A stretch of 64,000 bases of DNA from PWQG01 sp040882255 (GCA_040882255.1 JBBEBP010000017.1:1-64000), one strand, 5' to 3'; numbered from the stretch's first letter, positions 46,950 through 56,256 are shown. A program made the numbers and translations. Notes: a model not told the origin generated them from the sequence alone.

Positions 46950-48335
46950 ATGATGCACCCGGGCAAGTACGCCGAATACGCCATCGAACACCTGCAGGAG
47001 TTCCGGGACGAGTTACGCGATGAAGCCTCCCGCGCATTACAGGGATGGGCCGGAAAAGCCGCCGGGCTGCTACTCATCCTCTCCTCGGTGATCACCTATA
47101 CAACTCTGTCGTCGGGCGGAAATCCGGATGCCATCTACACGCTCTACACATATGCACCAGCCATCATCCTGGTGCTGTTCTACCCTTCAGCGTCGCTGCT
47201 GGTGTCGACGCTGGAGAAATATGCGCCGCTGATCATAGACCTGGCTTCCCTGGCCGTCCTGCTGGGCTTCTGCACGACCCTGCACTTCGCCTTCTCTTCC
47301 GCACTGGACAACCCCTCGCAGACGGACCTACAGCTGAATCTGTCAGGGCAGCTGAACTTCGCATTGATGATGTCGACAGCCTTTTCGTTCCACGCGCGCT
47401 TCCGTAACACCGTCATCCGCAACATCCTGTTCACACTCAGTGGTGTGCTGTTTCTCTACCTGGTCAATCCCGGGTATCTGCTGGACAACCAGATTCAGGT
47501 GCTACAAGGCCTTTCCGCCGGCATCATTTTCTCCTGGATCTTCTTTCAGCGCATATTGACCCGCTTCTACTACAAGTCCACGGACGCCGATACCAGACAG
47601 CATCTGTATAACCAGCTGTCCAAACTCGTGTATCCCCACCAGCTGTCAATGATCAAGGCCGGCGATGAACTGGAGGACACCATGCCGGTGGAGAAAGAAC
47701 GGGCCATTGTCAATGTATTCGATATCCAGAACAGCAGCGAGATCAAGCACGAGCAGACCAAGTCCTTCTTCCTCGACGTTTTCCGGGCATTTTCCCAGAT
47801 CTGCATGATGGGGTATCGGCATAACCCCCTGCAGTCCCGGGCGTTCCGCCTGAAGGAAACCGGCGACGGCTTCATCAGTGCGGTGGGTTACCCGTTCATG
47901 GCGCCCGGCAAGGAATCATTGGCGGACCATTCTGTGGCCACGGCGCTCATGATGTTCCGGGCCTTCAACACGGAAGTAAAACGTTTCCAGTATGGTCACC
48001 CGATCAAAGCCGCCATGGGGTTGGCATTCAACACAGTGCAAGGCACCTTCCAGAGCAGCGGCATCAAATCCTATGACCTGTTCGGAGACGCCCTGATCCA
48101 GGCGTACCGCTACGAGGAAATCCGCAAGCACCCGGATATCGAGCAGATCATCACGGAAACCGCCAGGGAGCAGGGTCTGACCCATTTCAATATCCTGATC
48201 ATCCAGGAAGTGATCTACAACTCGCTCGACATCCGCTATCAGAAGCTGTTCGAGAAGATCGATCTGCAGGAGATCGGATTCGTCATCCGTCAGGACGCCC
48301 GCGCCCGATTCGTCTATTTTCACGTCATGGAGTGA
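46950..48335 (+). CDS. Six-TM protein with an atypical class III nucleotidyl-cyclase-like domain
   Basis: A 461-residue protein. About six hydrophobic segments fill residues 25-215, followed by a cytoplasmic domain with class III cyclase landmarks. VNVFDIQNSS (Asp258) and KETGDGFISAVG (Asp306) fit the two metal-binding Asp sites, and Lys302 sits where adenylyl cyclases have their base-contacting Lys. YDLFGDALIQAYR aligns with the GDAVNLAAR block and keeps Arg387, but Ile383 replaces the transition-state Asn and Ser374 the base-specifying Asp. It may be a weak, altered or non-catalytic cyclase. Shine-Dalgarno sequence is poor; ATG 46953 is an alternative start. It diverges from the methyltransferase pair. 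Confidence 0.68.
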   Translation: MMHPGKYAEYAIEHLQEFRDELRDEASRALQGWAGKAAGLLLILSSVITYTTLSSGGNPDAIYTLYTYAPAIILVLFYPSASLLVSTLEKYAPLIIDLASLAVLLGFCTTLHFAFSSALDNPSQTDLQLNLSGQLNFALMMSTAFSFHARFRNTVIRNILFTLSGVLFLYLVNPGYLLDNQIQVLQGLSAGIIFSWIFFQRILTRFYYKSTDADTRQHLYNQLSKLVYPHQLSMIKAGDELEDTMPVEKERAIVNVFDIQNSSEIKHEQTKSFFLDVFRAFSQICMMGYRHNPLQSRAFRLKETGDGFISAVGYPFMAPGKESLADHSVATALMMFRAFNTEVKRFQYGHPIKAAMGLAFNTVQGTFQSSGIKSYDLFGDALIQAYRYEEIRKHPDIEQIITETAREQGLTHFNILIIQEVIYNSLDIRYQKLFEKIDLQEIGFVIRQDARARFVYFHVME

Positions 48336-48363
48336 CTGCGACTCCGGGACCTGGAGGCCTGAC

Positions 48364-48392
48364 ATGAAACCGACATCCGGATCGGTTATAAT
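48364..48392 (+). promoter_or_regulatory. Predicted promoter of the aspartokinase gene
   Basis: ATGAAA (48364-48369), a 17-bp spacer and a perfect TATAAT (48387-48392) lie just after the cyclase-like gene and 34 bp before the aspartokinase ATG. Confidence 0.55.
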
Positions 48393-48425
48393 GTTGCGCT
48401 GAAATCGTAATACAAGGACAGCTCC

Positions 48426-49913
48426 ATGAGTTCAGATGACCACTCAAGTCCTGCTCATACCGTCGAAAAAATCGGCGGCACCTCCATGAGCCAGTTTGAA
48501 GCGGTTCGACAGAACATTTTCATGAATCCCGCGCTGGACGGACAATACTACCGGCGCATCTTCGTGGTCTCGGCCTACGGTGGCATCACCGACATGCTGC
48601 TGGAGCACAAGAAAACCGGGCAACCGGGTATTTTCTCCCTGTTCTCCGATGCGGAGGAAGAAGACAGCTGGCTGGAAGCCTTTGCCCGTTTGCGTGCCCG
48701 TATCCTGGAAATCAACGAAGAGCTGTTCGAGGAGACGAAACACCTGGACCGGGCCAACGCGTTCATCCTGCAGCGTCTGCATGATGCCGAGAATGTACTG
48801 CAGGACGTCAAGAACCTGTGCCGGCACGGTCATTTTGCCCTCAGCGACTATCTGCTCACGGTGCGCGAGATGCTCGCCAGCCTGGGCGAGATCCACAGCG
48901 CCTACAACACTACCCAGCTGCTGCGCCTGCACGGCCTCAATGCAAGGCTGATCGACCTGTCGGGCTGGGGCAGCCACGACGCCCTGCCGCTTGACGAGCA
49001 GCTGAAAAGCGCTTTCCAGGACATCGACCTGGAAAAGGAACTGCCCATTGCAACCGGTTACTGCCATTGCCAGGGCGGCCTGATGAAGGTTTTCGATCGC
49101 GGCTACAGCGAAATGACTTTCAGCCGGATTGCCGTCACCACCGGCGCATCCGAAGCCATCATCCACAAGGAATTCCACCTCAGCAGCGCCGACCCGCGCG
49201 TCGTTGGTGTGGACAATGCCGTGCCCATCGGGCGCACCAATTATGACGTGGCGGATCAGCTGGCCAACCTCGGCATGGAAGCAATTCACCCTCGTGCCGC
49301 GAAGGGTCTGCGCAAAAACAACATCCATCTGCGCGTCAAGAACACCTTCGAGCCGGAACACACCGGCACGCTGATCACCCGGGACTACGTCAGTGACTCC
49401 CCCTGCGTGGAAATCATCGCCGGGCGCAAGGCGGTGTACGCCGTGGAGCTGTTTGACCAGGAGATGGTCGGGGACCTGTCACGCTACGAGCGCATCTTTC
49501 TGGAGGAAATCACCCGTTTCAAGGCCCAGATCATCAACAAGGACCTGAACGCCAACACCATCACGCACTATCTGGCCGCCAACCTGAAGACCATCAAGCG
49601 GATCCAGGCACAGTTGCAGGAACTGTTCGGGGAAGCCGAGATCAACGTGCGCAAGGTCTGCATAGTGTCCGCGATCGGCAGCGACATCAAGATTTCCGGC
49701 ATGCTGGCAAAGACCGCTGCGGCGCTCGCCGATGCGAACGTGGTCATCCAGGCGGTGCATCAGTCCATGCGTCAGGTGGACATGCAGTTCGTGCTGGACG
49801 AGCAGGACTACGAGGATGCAGTCCGGGCCTTGCACTCCTCGCTGGTGGAAGCACACAACCACGGGCGGGCCATCAAACTGGCCAGCCCGGAACAGAACCT
49901 GCTACAGGACTGA
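48426..49913 (+). CDS. Aspartate kinase, resembling the ectoine-cluster type (Ask_Ect)
   Basis: A 495-residue aspartokinase. The N-terminal kinase domain begins HTVEKIGGTSMS, with SAYGGITDMLLEHK and TTGASEAIIHKEFH following. The C-terminal part carries two ACT domains (VCIVSAIGSDIKISGMLAKT). It makes aspartyl phosphate for lysine, threonine, methionine or ectoine. The N-terminus and length recall the specialised kinase found with ectABC in halophiles, but no ectoine gene lies in this window. It has its own promoter. Confidence 0.87.
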   Translation: MSSDDHSSPAHTVEKIGGTSMSQFEAVRQNIFMNPALDGQYYRRIFVVSAYGGITDMLLEHKKTGQPGIFSLFSDAEEEDSWLEAFARLRARILEINEELFEETKHLDRANAFILQRLHDAENVLQDVKNLCRHGHFALSDYLLTVREMLASLGEIHSAYNTTQLLRLHGLNARLIDLSGWGSHDALPLDEQLKSAFQDIDLEKELPIATGYCHCQGGLMKVFDRGYSEMTFSRIAVTTGASEAIIHKEFHLSSADPRVVGVDNAVPIGRTNYDVADQLANLGMEAIHPRAAKGLRKNNIHLRVKNTFEPEHTGTLITRDYVSDSPCVEIIAGRKAVYAVELFDQEMVGDLSRYERIFLEEITRFKAQIINKDLNANTITHYLAANLKTIKRIQAQLQELFGEAEINVRKVCIVSAIGSDIKISGMLAKTAAALADANVVIQAVHQSMRQVDMQFVLDEQDYEDAVRALHSSLVEAHNHGRAIKLASPEQNLLQD

Positions 49914-49952
49914 CGACATCCACGACGCGCGGCAAACTGCGGGGACTGGCCG

Positions 49953-51770
49953 TCAGCTCGCCGGGCGTTCGTACAGCTCCACCCGGTTGCGGCCTTCTTG
50001 CTTGGCATCATACAGCGCCAGGTCGACACCGGTGAGCAGATCCGCCGGTACAAGGTCATGGCCTGCATCCAGTGCGATGATCACGCCAGCGCTGAACGTG
50101 TGCTCGATCAGGTGATCACGGAATTCGGTGGGCGTTCCCGCAAAACGTCGCCGGATTCTTTCAACCAGATCCCTCACCGTACCGGAATCCGGTGCCTGGA
50201 GCAGCATGATGAATTCATCACCTCCAAGACGCACGCAGACATCGCTGGAGCGGCTGCTGGCACGCAGCAACTGCGCCAGTTCAACCAGCACCCTGTCACC
50301 AGCCTCGTGTCCGTACACATCATTGATGGCCTTGAAGTCATCCAGATCAATCATCACCAGATAGACCGGTATGGCATTGCGCCGGAACGCGGAACGGAAC
50401 CGCTGGTAGGCGGAAAGCAACATTCTGCGATTGCCCAGCCCGGTCAAGGGGTCCTGTTCCGCCATTTCCAGCGCAGTGCGCCGGCCCCGCTCAAGCTGCA
50501 TAACCCGCTCGCCGATCGCCACCATCAGCAGCAATGCTTCGGCAAAACTGCCCGCCTGGGACACCAGCAACACGCCATCCATGCCCCGCCCGAGCCAGCC
50601 GGTGGCCGCATTGATGACACTCAACAACAGCCCGCCCGAATACAGCACCCAGGCAGCAATGTACCAGCGGGCATGGCTCAGCCCGGCGCGCCAGGCCAAC
50701 ACGCCGGCCACCGGCAGCAACAGTGTGGCTATCAGAGATAGATAGGCAAAGTAGAGGACCGGCTCGTACAGCCCGGCGGCCAGACGCAGCACGACCGCCA
50801 GGACCATGGCCCACTGGGCCACGACCATCACCCGGTTAATGACGGGAAGCGTGGCGTCCAATCGGAGAAAGCTGCGCGAGAACTGGAAGGCAAAGAAACT
50901 GAACAGCAGAAAGGCGACATGGAATCCCTCATTCTGCAGATAGACGTTGTCCGGCCACAGGTGTTGGTACCCCAGGCCGTTCAACAGCGCCCACATCGCC
51001 ATGGTGGCGATCAGGAACGCGGCATAGTACAACGCACTGGGCTGGCGCATGACCAGACCGATGACCACTGCCATTATCAGCAGCACGAACATGACGCCAT
51101 ACCAGGCGCCGAACACGAGATTCTCGCTCTGCACAGAACGGAAGAAAGTCCGTTCACGTTGCACCGTAAACATCAGACTCAGTGAATCGGCCTTTGTGTA
51201 GCCCGCCCGCAAATAGACATCCGTGACCTCTCCCGGCGCGGTGGTATGCCGGAACGCGAGTTTCCGGTAGCTTACCGGCCGGTCACTGAACGGTACACGA
51301 TCACTCAATGAGGCCCGCTGGAACCGTTCACTCTCCCCATCAGCCACCGGCCCGGAACGATCCCGGTAGACGATATCCAGATGATCGAGATAACTGGTGT
51401 CACCATGCAACACCCAGGTCTGCGGTATCGCACTGTTGTTGTGTATGCGAAAGCGCAGCCAGTGCGCCTGGCCGGTGATTCCCCGCCCCGTATCCGACGC
51501 TTCCAGAGGCTGGAACGGAAGCGCCTGCAACGCCTCCATCAGACGTTCCGGATGGCTGCCGGTATCGGGAAAACCGGCCGTCTCCGTTGCCCACTCGGCG
51601 GGAGCCAGAAGCGTCATCTGTTCATCCCGGCCGATATCGAACACCGGCATTTCCTGTGCCAAAAGAGGCAGCCCGCGACCCACCCCCAGAACCAACAGGA
51701 GAGCAACCACAGCATGGCGCAGTACAATACGATTCACGGCAGGTTCAAACCTTTTCTCTGTTATTATCAC
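49953..51770 (-). CDS. 7TMR-DISM diguanylate cyclase
   Basis: A 605-residue membrane protein. A signal segment is followed by a periplasmic 7TMR-DISMED2-like sensor (about 45-195, with HWLRFRIHN), seven membrane helices (about 210-400), and a C-terminal GGDEF domain starting DPLTGLGNRR. The active site is LGGDEF, intact, with an RSSD inhibitory site five residues before it, so it should synthesise c-di-GMP with product feedback. The ligand is unknown. It converges on the aspartokinase gene and is divergent from the class V aminotransferase gene. Confidence 0.93.
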   Translation of the reverse strand: MIITEKRFEPAVNRIVLRHAVVALLLVLGVGRGLPLLAQEMPVFDIGRDEQMTLLAPAEWATETAGFPDTGSHPERLMEALQALPFQPLEASDTGRGITGQAHWLRFRIHNNSAIPQTWVLHGDTSYLDHLDIVYRDRSGPVADGESERFQRASLSDRVPFSDRPVSYRKLAFRHTTAPGEVTDVYLRAGYTKADSLSLMFTVQRERTFFRSVQSENLVFGAWYGVMFVLLIMAVVIGLVMRQPSALYYAAFLIATMAMWALLNGLGYQHLWPDNVYLQNEGFHVAFLLFSFFAFQFSRSFLRLDATLPVINRVMVVAQWAMVLAVVLRLAAGLYEPVLYFAYLSLIATLLLPVAGVLAWRAGLSHARWYIAAWVLYSGGLLLSVINAATGWLGRGMDGVLLVSQAGSFAEALLLMVAIGERVMQLERGRRTALEMAEQDPLTGLGNRRMLLSAYQRFRSAFRRNAIPVYLVMIDLDDFKAINDVYGHEAGDRVLVELAQLLRASSRSSDVCVRLGGDEFIMLLQAPDSGTVRDLVERIRRRFAGTPTEFRDHLIEHTFSAGVIIALDAGHDLVPADLLTGVDLALYDAKQEGRNRVELYERPAS

Positions 51771-51811
51771 AATGGCACTTTCATTCAGTATAGCAATCAG
51801 ACGCCAGCGTA

Positions 51812-52996
51812 ATGAATCCGATTGACCAGCATATTGCCCGCCTGCGCGAAGAAACTCCCGGATGTCAGCACCGACTGCATTTCAACAACGCAGGAACCGC
51901 CCTGTCACCAATGGCAGTGACAGGCGCCCTGCTGGACCATCTGGCGCTGGAGCAGCGCTTCGGTGGCTATGAGGCAGCGGCCGAGGCGCAGACCTCGGTG
52001 GACGGCTTCTATCACGCGTTTGCCCGCTTGCTGAATAGCGAAACCAGTGAGGTGGCCTGGGCAGAAAGCGCCTCCGCCGCGTGGAATACGCTGTTGCACG
52101 CCATCCCTCTTGAAGCCGGGGACCGCATTGTCACCGGACGATCCGAGTACGCGGGGAACTACCTGTCCCTGCTTCATCTTGCACGGACCAGACAGGTCAC
52201 CATCGATGTCATCGACAATCGCCCGGATGGCACTATCGACCTCGACCGCCTTGAGGCGGCGCTGGACAGTGACGTGCGACTCATTGCACTGACCCATGTG
52301 GCCAGCCAGAATGGCACGGTTCAGCCTGCCGAGGCGGTAGGCAGGCTGGCCCGCCGGCACCGCATCCTCTACCTGCTGGACGTCGCTCAGAGCGCCGGAC
52401 AGCTTCCCCTGGACGTCCGCTCACTGGGCTGTGACATGCTTGTCGGTACTGGCCGCAAGTTTCTGCGCGGCCCCCGTGGCACTGGATTCCTGTACGTGCG
52501 CCATGATGTGACCGCGCGCCTGGAGCCGGACCGGGTGGACCTGCATGCCGCCCGCTGGCTGTCCGATCAGCAGTATCGCTTCCATGATGATGCACGGCGT
52601 TTCGAGAGTTTCGAGCGCTCCGTGGCGGGACAGATCGCCCTGGGCCGGGCAGCCGCCTACGCCTTCGAGCTGGGGCTGCCCGCCATCCGGAACCGCGTCG
52701 TGGCACTTGCGGGCAGGCTGCGCCAATCACTGTCCACAATACCGGGTGTCGCCGTCCATGAACGGCTGGATGCCAACAGCGGAATCGTCACTTTCAGTCA
52801 ACGCAACGTGTCAGCAGCAGACCTGCATGGACAATTGCTGCAGCGCGGCATCAACAGCTCGGTGGCGCGCCGTTGCAATACGCAGCTGGATTTCCGGCGC
52901 CGCGGTCTGGAGGACATCAACCGCGCCTCGGTGCACTACTATAATACCCCGGAGGAAGTGGATACGTTCTGTGAGGCGGTCGAACGCGGTAGCTGA
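51812..52996 (+). CDS. Class V aminotransferase-fold PLP enzyme
   Basis: A 394-residue protein of the cysteine desulfurase-like class V family. HFNNAGTALSP opens the fold, LLDVAQSAGQLPLDV carries the PLP-contacting Asp, and the Schiff-base Lys is in GTGRKFLRGPRGTGFLYV. RRCNTQLDFRRRG near the C-terminus is where class V enzymes contact substrate carboxylates. EgtE-like C-S lyase or isopenicillin-N-epimerase-like activities are possible; no neighbour settles it. It ends 12 bp before the convergent NSS transporter stop. Confidence 0.8.
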   Translation: MNPIDQHIARLREETPGCQHRLHFNNAGTALSPMAVTGALLDHLALEQRFGGYEAAAEAQTSVDGFYHAFARLLNSETSEVAWAESASAAWNTLLHAIPLEAGDRIVTGRSEYAGNYLSLLHLARTRQVTIDVIDNRPDGTIDLDRLEAALDSDVRLIALTHVASQNGTVQPAEAVGRLARRHRILYLLDVAQSAGQLPLDVRSLGCDMLVGTGRKFLRGPRGTGFLYVRHDVTARLEPDRVDLHAARWLSDQQYRFHDDARRFESFERSVAGQIALGRAAAYAFELGLPAIRNRVVALAGRLRQSLSTIPGVAVHERLDANSGIVTFSQRNVSAADLHGQLLQRGINSSVARRCNTQLDFRRRGLEDINRASVHYYNTPEEVDTFCEAVERGS

Positions 52997-53008
52997 CCCG
53001 GCTTTCTG

Positions 53009-54361
53009 TCAGCCCAACAGCATCTGACCATACACCAGCAGGATGGCTGCCGGGCAGATATAGCGGATGTAGAAGGGCCAGAGTTTCCAGAACCAGGAGT
53101 GCTGCGCTTCCGGAAAACCTTCACGAATCTCACCCAACACGGCATCACGATGCCAGATCCAGGCCACAAAAACCGCAAAGAAAAAGCCCAACAGGGGCTG
53201 GCTGAACTCCGTCGTCAGACTGACCACCAGGTCAAACAACGTATTGAAGTTCAGCACGATCAACAGCGAGACCGCTGCGACCGCGCTACCGGTCAGCCAG
53301 GCCGCCTTGCGACGACCCATCCCTCGCGCCTCCACCGCGTAGGACACCGGCACCTCGAGCATGGAAATGGAGGAAGTCAGCGAGGCAATACTCATCAGCA
53401 TGAAGAACGCCAGCGAAACCAGCACACCGGCAAAACCCATATTGTCGAAGAGCGACGGCAACACGGCGACGATCAACCCTGGCCCGGCTATCAGTCCTCC
53501 CTCCGCGTCATAGATCTCCACGCCGCCGGCCAGCGCCACATACATCGCCGGGAGGATCAGCAGACCCGCAGTGACGGCTATGCCGATATCGAGCAATGCC
53601 ACCATGCCGCCCAGTGCCGGCAGATTTTCTCTTTTGCTGACGTAGGAACCGTAAATCAGCATCGTCCCCACACCCAGGGAGAGGGAGAAGAAAGCCTGCC
53701 CCATGGCACTGAGCAGCAAACCGGGGTCAGCCACCTGCGAGAAATCCGGCACCAGATAGGCCCGCAGCCCGTCCATGGCACCGTCCAGGGTCAGCACATA
53801 CAGAATCAGCAACACCAACAGTACGATCAGCGAGGGCATCAGGCGGGTGGCCCAGCGTTCGATGCCGCGTCGCACCCCGGCGCTGACCACATAGACCGTC
53901 AGCACCACAAAAAGCAGCATGAATACACCGTCCCGCAGCAGACTGCCGGTGGCCAACCAGTCGGCGCCCGCGCTCCAGCCCGCCAGTGAGGCCAGCGACG
54001 CGAGAAACCAGGCCACCATCCAGCCACTGACGATGGCATAGAAACACAGGATCAGGGTGACCGTGACGATCCCTGCGAACCCCACCAGCGTGCCCAGCAA
54101 ACGGGAGCGTGGTCCCCGGGAGATACCCTGCAGTGCGGTCACGGCGTTGGACTTGCCGTGCCGCCCGATGATCAGTTCGGCCATCAGCGCCGGATAGGCC
54201 AGCGCAAAAGCCAGAATCAGATAGACGAACAGGAATGCGGCTCCGCCATTGCTGGCCGCATTGGTGGGAAACCCCCAGATATTTCCCAATCCGACCGCTG
54301 AACCGGAAGCGGCCATCAGAAAGCCGAATCGTGAAGTGAACTCCCCGCGAGGCGTCTGCAT
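53009..54361 (-). CDS. Neurotransmitter:sodium symporter (NSS/SNF) family transporter
   Basis: A 450-residue transporter of the LeuT fold with about eleven to twelve membrane segments. The family signature around TM1 is clear: SRFGFLMAASGSAVGLGNIW and GFPTNAASNGGAAFLFVYL. It probably takes up an amino acid or related solute with Na+. The ATG has GAGGGGAGAG upstream. A 168-bp hairpin repeat begins 12 bp before the start, so the natural promoter is displaced, lies in the repeat, or the gene is read from the upstream lipB-cyclophilin genes. Confidence 0.92.
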   Translation of the reverse strand: MQTPRGEFTSRFGFLMAASGSAVGLGNIWGFPTNAASNGGAAFLFVYLILAFALAYPALMAELIIGRHGKSNAVTALQGISRGPRSRLLGTLVGFAGIVTVTLILCFYAIVSGWMVAWFLASLASLAGWSAGADWLATGSLLRDGVFMLLFVVLTVYVVSAGVRRGIERWATRLMPSLIVLLVLLILYVLTLDGAMDGLRAYLVPDFSQVADPGLLLSAMGQAFFSLSLGVGTMLIYGSYVSKRENLPALGGMVALLDIGIAVTAGLLILPAMYVALAGGVEIYDAEGGLIAGPGLIVAVLPSLFDNMGFAGVLVSLAFFMLMSIASLTSSISMLEVPVSYAVEARGMGRRKAAWLTGSAVAAVSLLIVLNFNTLFDLVVSLTTEFSQPLLGFFFAVFVAWIWHRDAVLGEIREGFPEAQHSWFWKLWPFYIRYICPAAILLVYGQMLLG

Positions 54362-54373
54362 TGGCTCTCCCCT

Positions 54374-54541
54374 CTAGTACCGTGACCTATAGATTTCAGA
54401 ACAACCAGCGAGTCGCTGAGCGGCCAGATGCAAGACGCGCTGGTGCCGGAATGGCCGCCCCCATTTCAAGCCAGCGCAACGCCGCAGATGGTCGCTCAGC
54501 GGCTCGCTGGTTGTTCTGAAATCTATGGGTCACGGTACTAG
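54374..54541. repeat. Long palindromic repeat element C (168 bp)
   Basis: Arms 54374-54422 and 54493-54541 are 49-bp inverted copies with two mismatches, starting CTAGTACCGTGAC. The 70-bp centre still pairs partly (CGCGCTGG against CCAGCGC), so the unit folds into one hairpin. Its plan is like element A but its sequence is different. It lies between the cyclophilin gene stop and the NSS transporter start, both on the minus strand. It is non-coding and probably a MITE- or REP-like repeat. Confidence 0.8.
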
Positions 54542-54577
54542 TGACCCATGCGGGCGAAGATGATGATCAACCGGCGC

Positions 54578-55585
54578 TCACTCTTCCCACGATTCCAGCA
54601 CAAACCGCATTGGCGATTCAGACTGCATGGACATTTCCACGTTCGTGACCACATTGGCGCCGCTGGAGGTGTTGACCTCCACACGCGGGATCTCCAGGCG
54701 CCCCGTTTCGGGGTCCCACACTGCCTTGCCCTCCGGGTCGCTGCCCAGCGGGATCAGGCTTTCCGGTACCACTTCAAACACGATATCCGGTGAATTCGCC
54801 ACCACCTGCATACGGAGGCTGTAGCGTCCCACACCGTCACCGCCGTCCACTGTGGTGACAAGCACGCCCCTGGAAGGCTCAAAGACATGCAGCGCCGTGC
54901 TGAAACGGCTCACCCGCGTCGGATTGATGTGTATGAAATGCGCATCCACCGGCAACCGACCGGAACTCTCGAAATTGCGCAGGGGGATATTCCCGGCAAA
55001 ACAGCTCTCACCGGTGTCACACAGGTTGTAGGTGGCCTGCTCCGCGATACGGTCCAGCACGTCCATGCCGTCGCCCAGCACCTCACCGAACGCCGTGAAG
55101 CCCCCGTTCTGATCATCCAGCTCCTCGCTGTTGTCATCCAGATTGACAAACCACTGGCTGGTGGCACTGTCAGGATCACCCGACAGCTTGGCCATGGCTA
55201 CTGTGCCACGTGTATTGGAAATACCGGGCTCATTCTGCACCGGTGCCTGCTGTGGAACCTCAACAGGACCACACGGCCTGACACCCGCCGAGCATCCCGG
55301 AATGAATCGATAACCACCGCCCTGCACCACGAAGTCAGACTCCAGACGATGGAGGAATGTACGCCGGTAGTCCCCACGGCCCACGTACCCCAGGAAATTC
55401 TCCACGGTCGCGGGCGTCTGCTCTTCGAACAGTTCGATCGAGAAATCGCCGTAGGTGGTACTGATCCGCACCACCGGGTTGGACTGCGCCAGCGCCGGTG
55501 CCGGCAGGGTCAACAGCAGAGAGGCCGCCACCATCAGGCAGCGGGCGCATCCGGCAAGGCTGGACAAGGGGGATGGGGACTTCAT
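54578..55585 (-). CDS. Secreted cyclophilin-type peptidyl-prolyl isomerase with C-terminal extension
   Basis: A 335-residue exported protein. A signal peptide ends near PAPALAQS. The cyclophilin domain (about residues 38-205) shows FLHRLESDFVVQGGGY, TVAMAKLSGDPDSATSQWFV and GGFTAFGEVLGDGMDVLD, so the FxxxxQGG and SQFFI-type motifs are kept in modified form. About 110 further residues (from FSTALHVFEPSRG) match no family I recognise. The ATG uses the last base of the lipB stop (TAATG) with CAGGAG upstream, showing coupling. It occupies the place where lipA often follows lipB. Confidence 0.87.
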   Translation of the reverse strand: MKSPSPLSSLAGCARCLMVAASLLLTLPAPALAQSNPVVRISTTYGDFSIELFEEQTPATVENFLGYVGRGDYRRTFLHRLESDFVVQGGGYRFIPGCSAGVRPCGPVEVPQQAPVQNEPGISNTRGTVAMAKLSGDPDSATSQWFVNLDDNSEELDDQNGGFTAFGEVLGDGMDVLDRIAEQATYNLCDTGESCFAGNIPLRNFESSGRLPVDAHFIHINPTRVSRFSTALHVFEPSRGVLVTTVDGGDGVGRYSLRMQVVANSPDIVFEVVPESLIPLGSDPEGKAVWDPETGRLEIPRVEVNTSSGANVVTNVEMSMQSESPMRFVLESWEE

Positions 55586-56256
55586 TACAACTCCTGTACG
55601 CGAGGGTCCGCAGAATGGCTCACACCGGCGGGATGATAACACGACAGTTTTCCGGTCAGTACCTCGACCAGACGGGCGCTCGCCTTTTCCGCGAGATCGT
55701 CACCGGCCACAGGCACCAGGTCACGCAGTTGCGTCACATCCAGCCCCTGGTAGCCGCAGGGATTGATACCGGCAAACGGACTCAGATCCATGTCCAGATT
55801 GAAAGCCAGCCCGTGATAGGAGCAGCCCCGCCGGATTCTGAGTCCCAGGGAAGCGATCTTGGCATTGCCCACATACACACCGGGTGCCCGATCGCGAGTG
55901 ACCGCCTGGAGTCCATACTCGTCCAGCACCCGGATGATACTGTCTTCCATCACACTGACCAGGTCGCGGACGCCCAGCCGGGCCCGGCGGATATCGATCA
56001 GCAGATAGACCACGCACTGACCGGGTCCATGGTAGGTGACCTGGCCGCCCCGGTCGATCGGTACAACCGGAATATCACCGGGATTGAGGATATGCTCGGC
56101 CAGACCGGCCTGGCCCTGGGTATACACCGGCGGATGGGAAAGTACCCAGATCTCATCGGGCGTCTCTGCCCCGCGCTCCGCCGTGAAATGCTGCATCCGG
56201 CGCCAGACCGGTTCGTAGGGTTGTTCTCCCAGATTCCGGACTATCAAACCGGTCAT
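55585..56256 (-). CDS. lipB: Octanoyltransferase LipB
   Basis: A 223-residue enzyme that moves octanoyl from acyl carrier protein to lipoyl domains. The acyl-Cys is in [12 protein letters not shown] and the catalytic Lys in [25 protein letters not shown] is also diagnostic. It overlaps ybeD by 4 bp upstream and the cyclophilin gene by 1 bp downstream. No lipA is seen in the window, so lipoate synthase must lie elsewhere. Confidence 0.96.
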   Translation of the reverse strand: MTGLIVRNLGEQPYEPVWRRMQHFTAERGAETPDEIWVLSHPPVYTQGQAGLAEHILNPGDIPVVPIDRGGQVTYHGPGQCVVYLLIDIRRARLGVRDLVSVMEDSIIRVLDEYGLQAVTRDRAPGVYVGNAKIASLGLRIRRGCSYHGLAFNLDMDLSPFAGINPCGYQGLDVTQLRDLVPVAGDDLAEKASARLVEVLTGKLSCYHPAGVSHSADPRVQEL

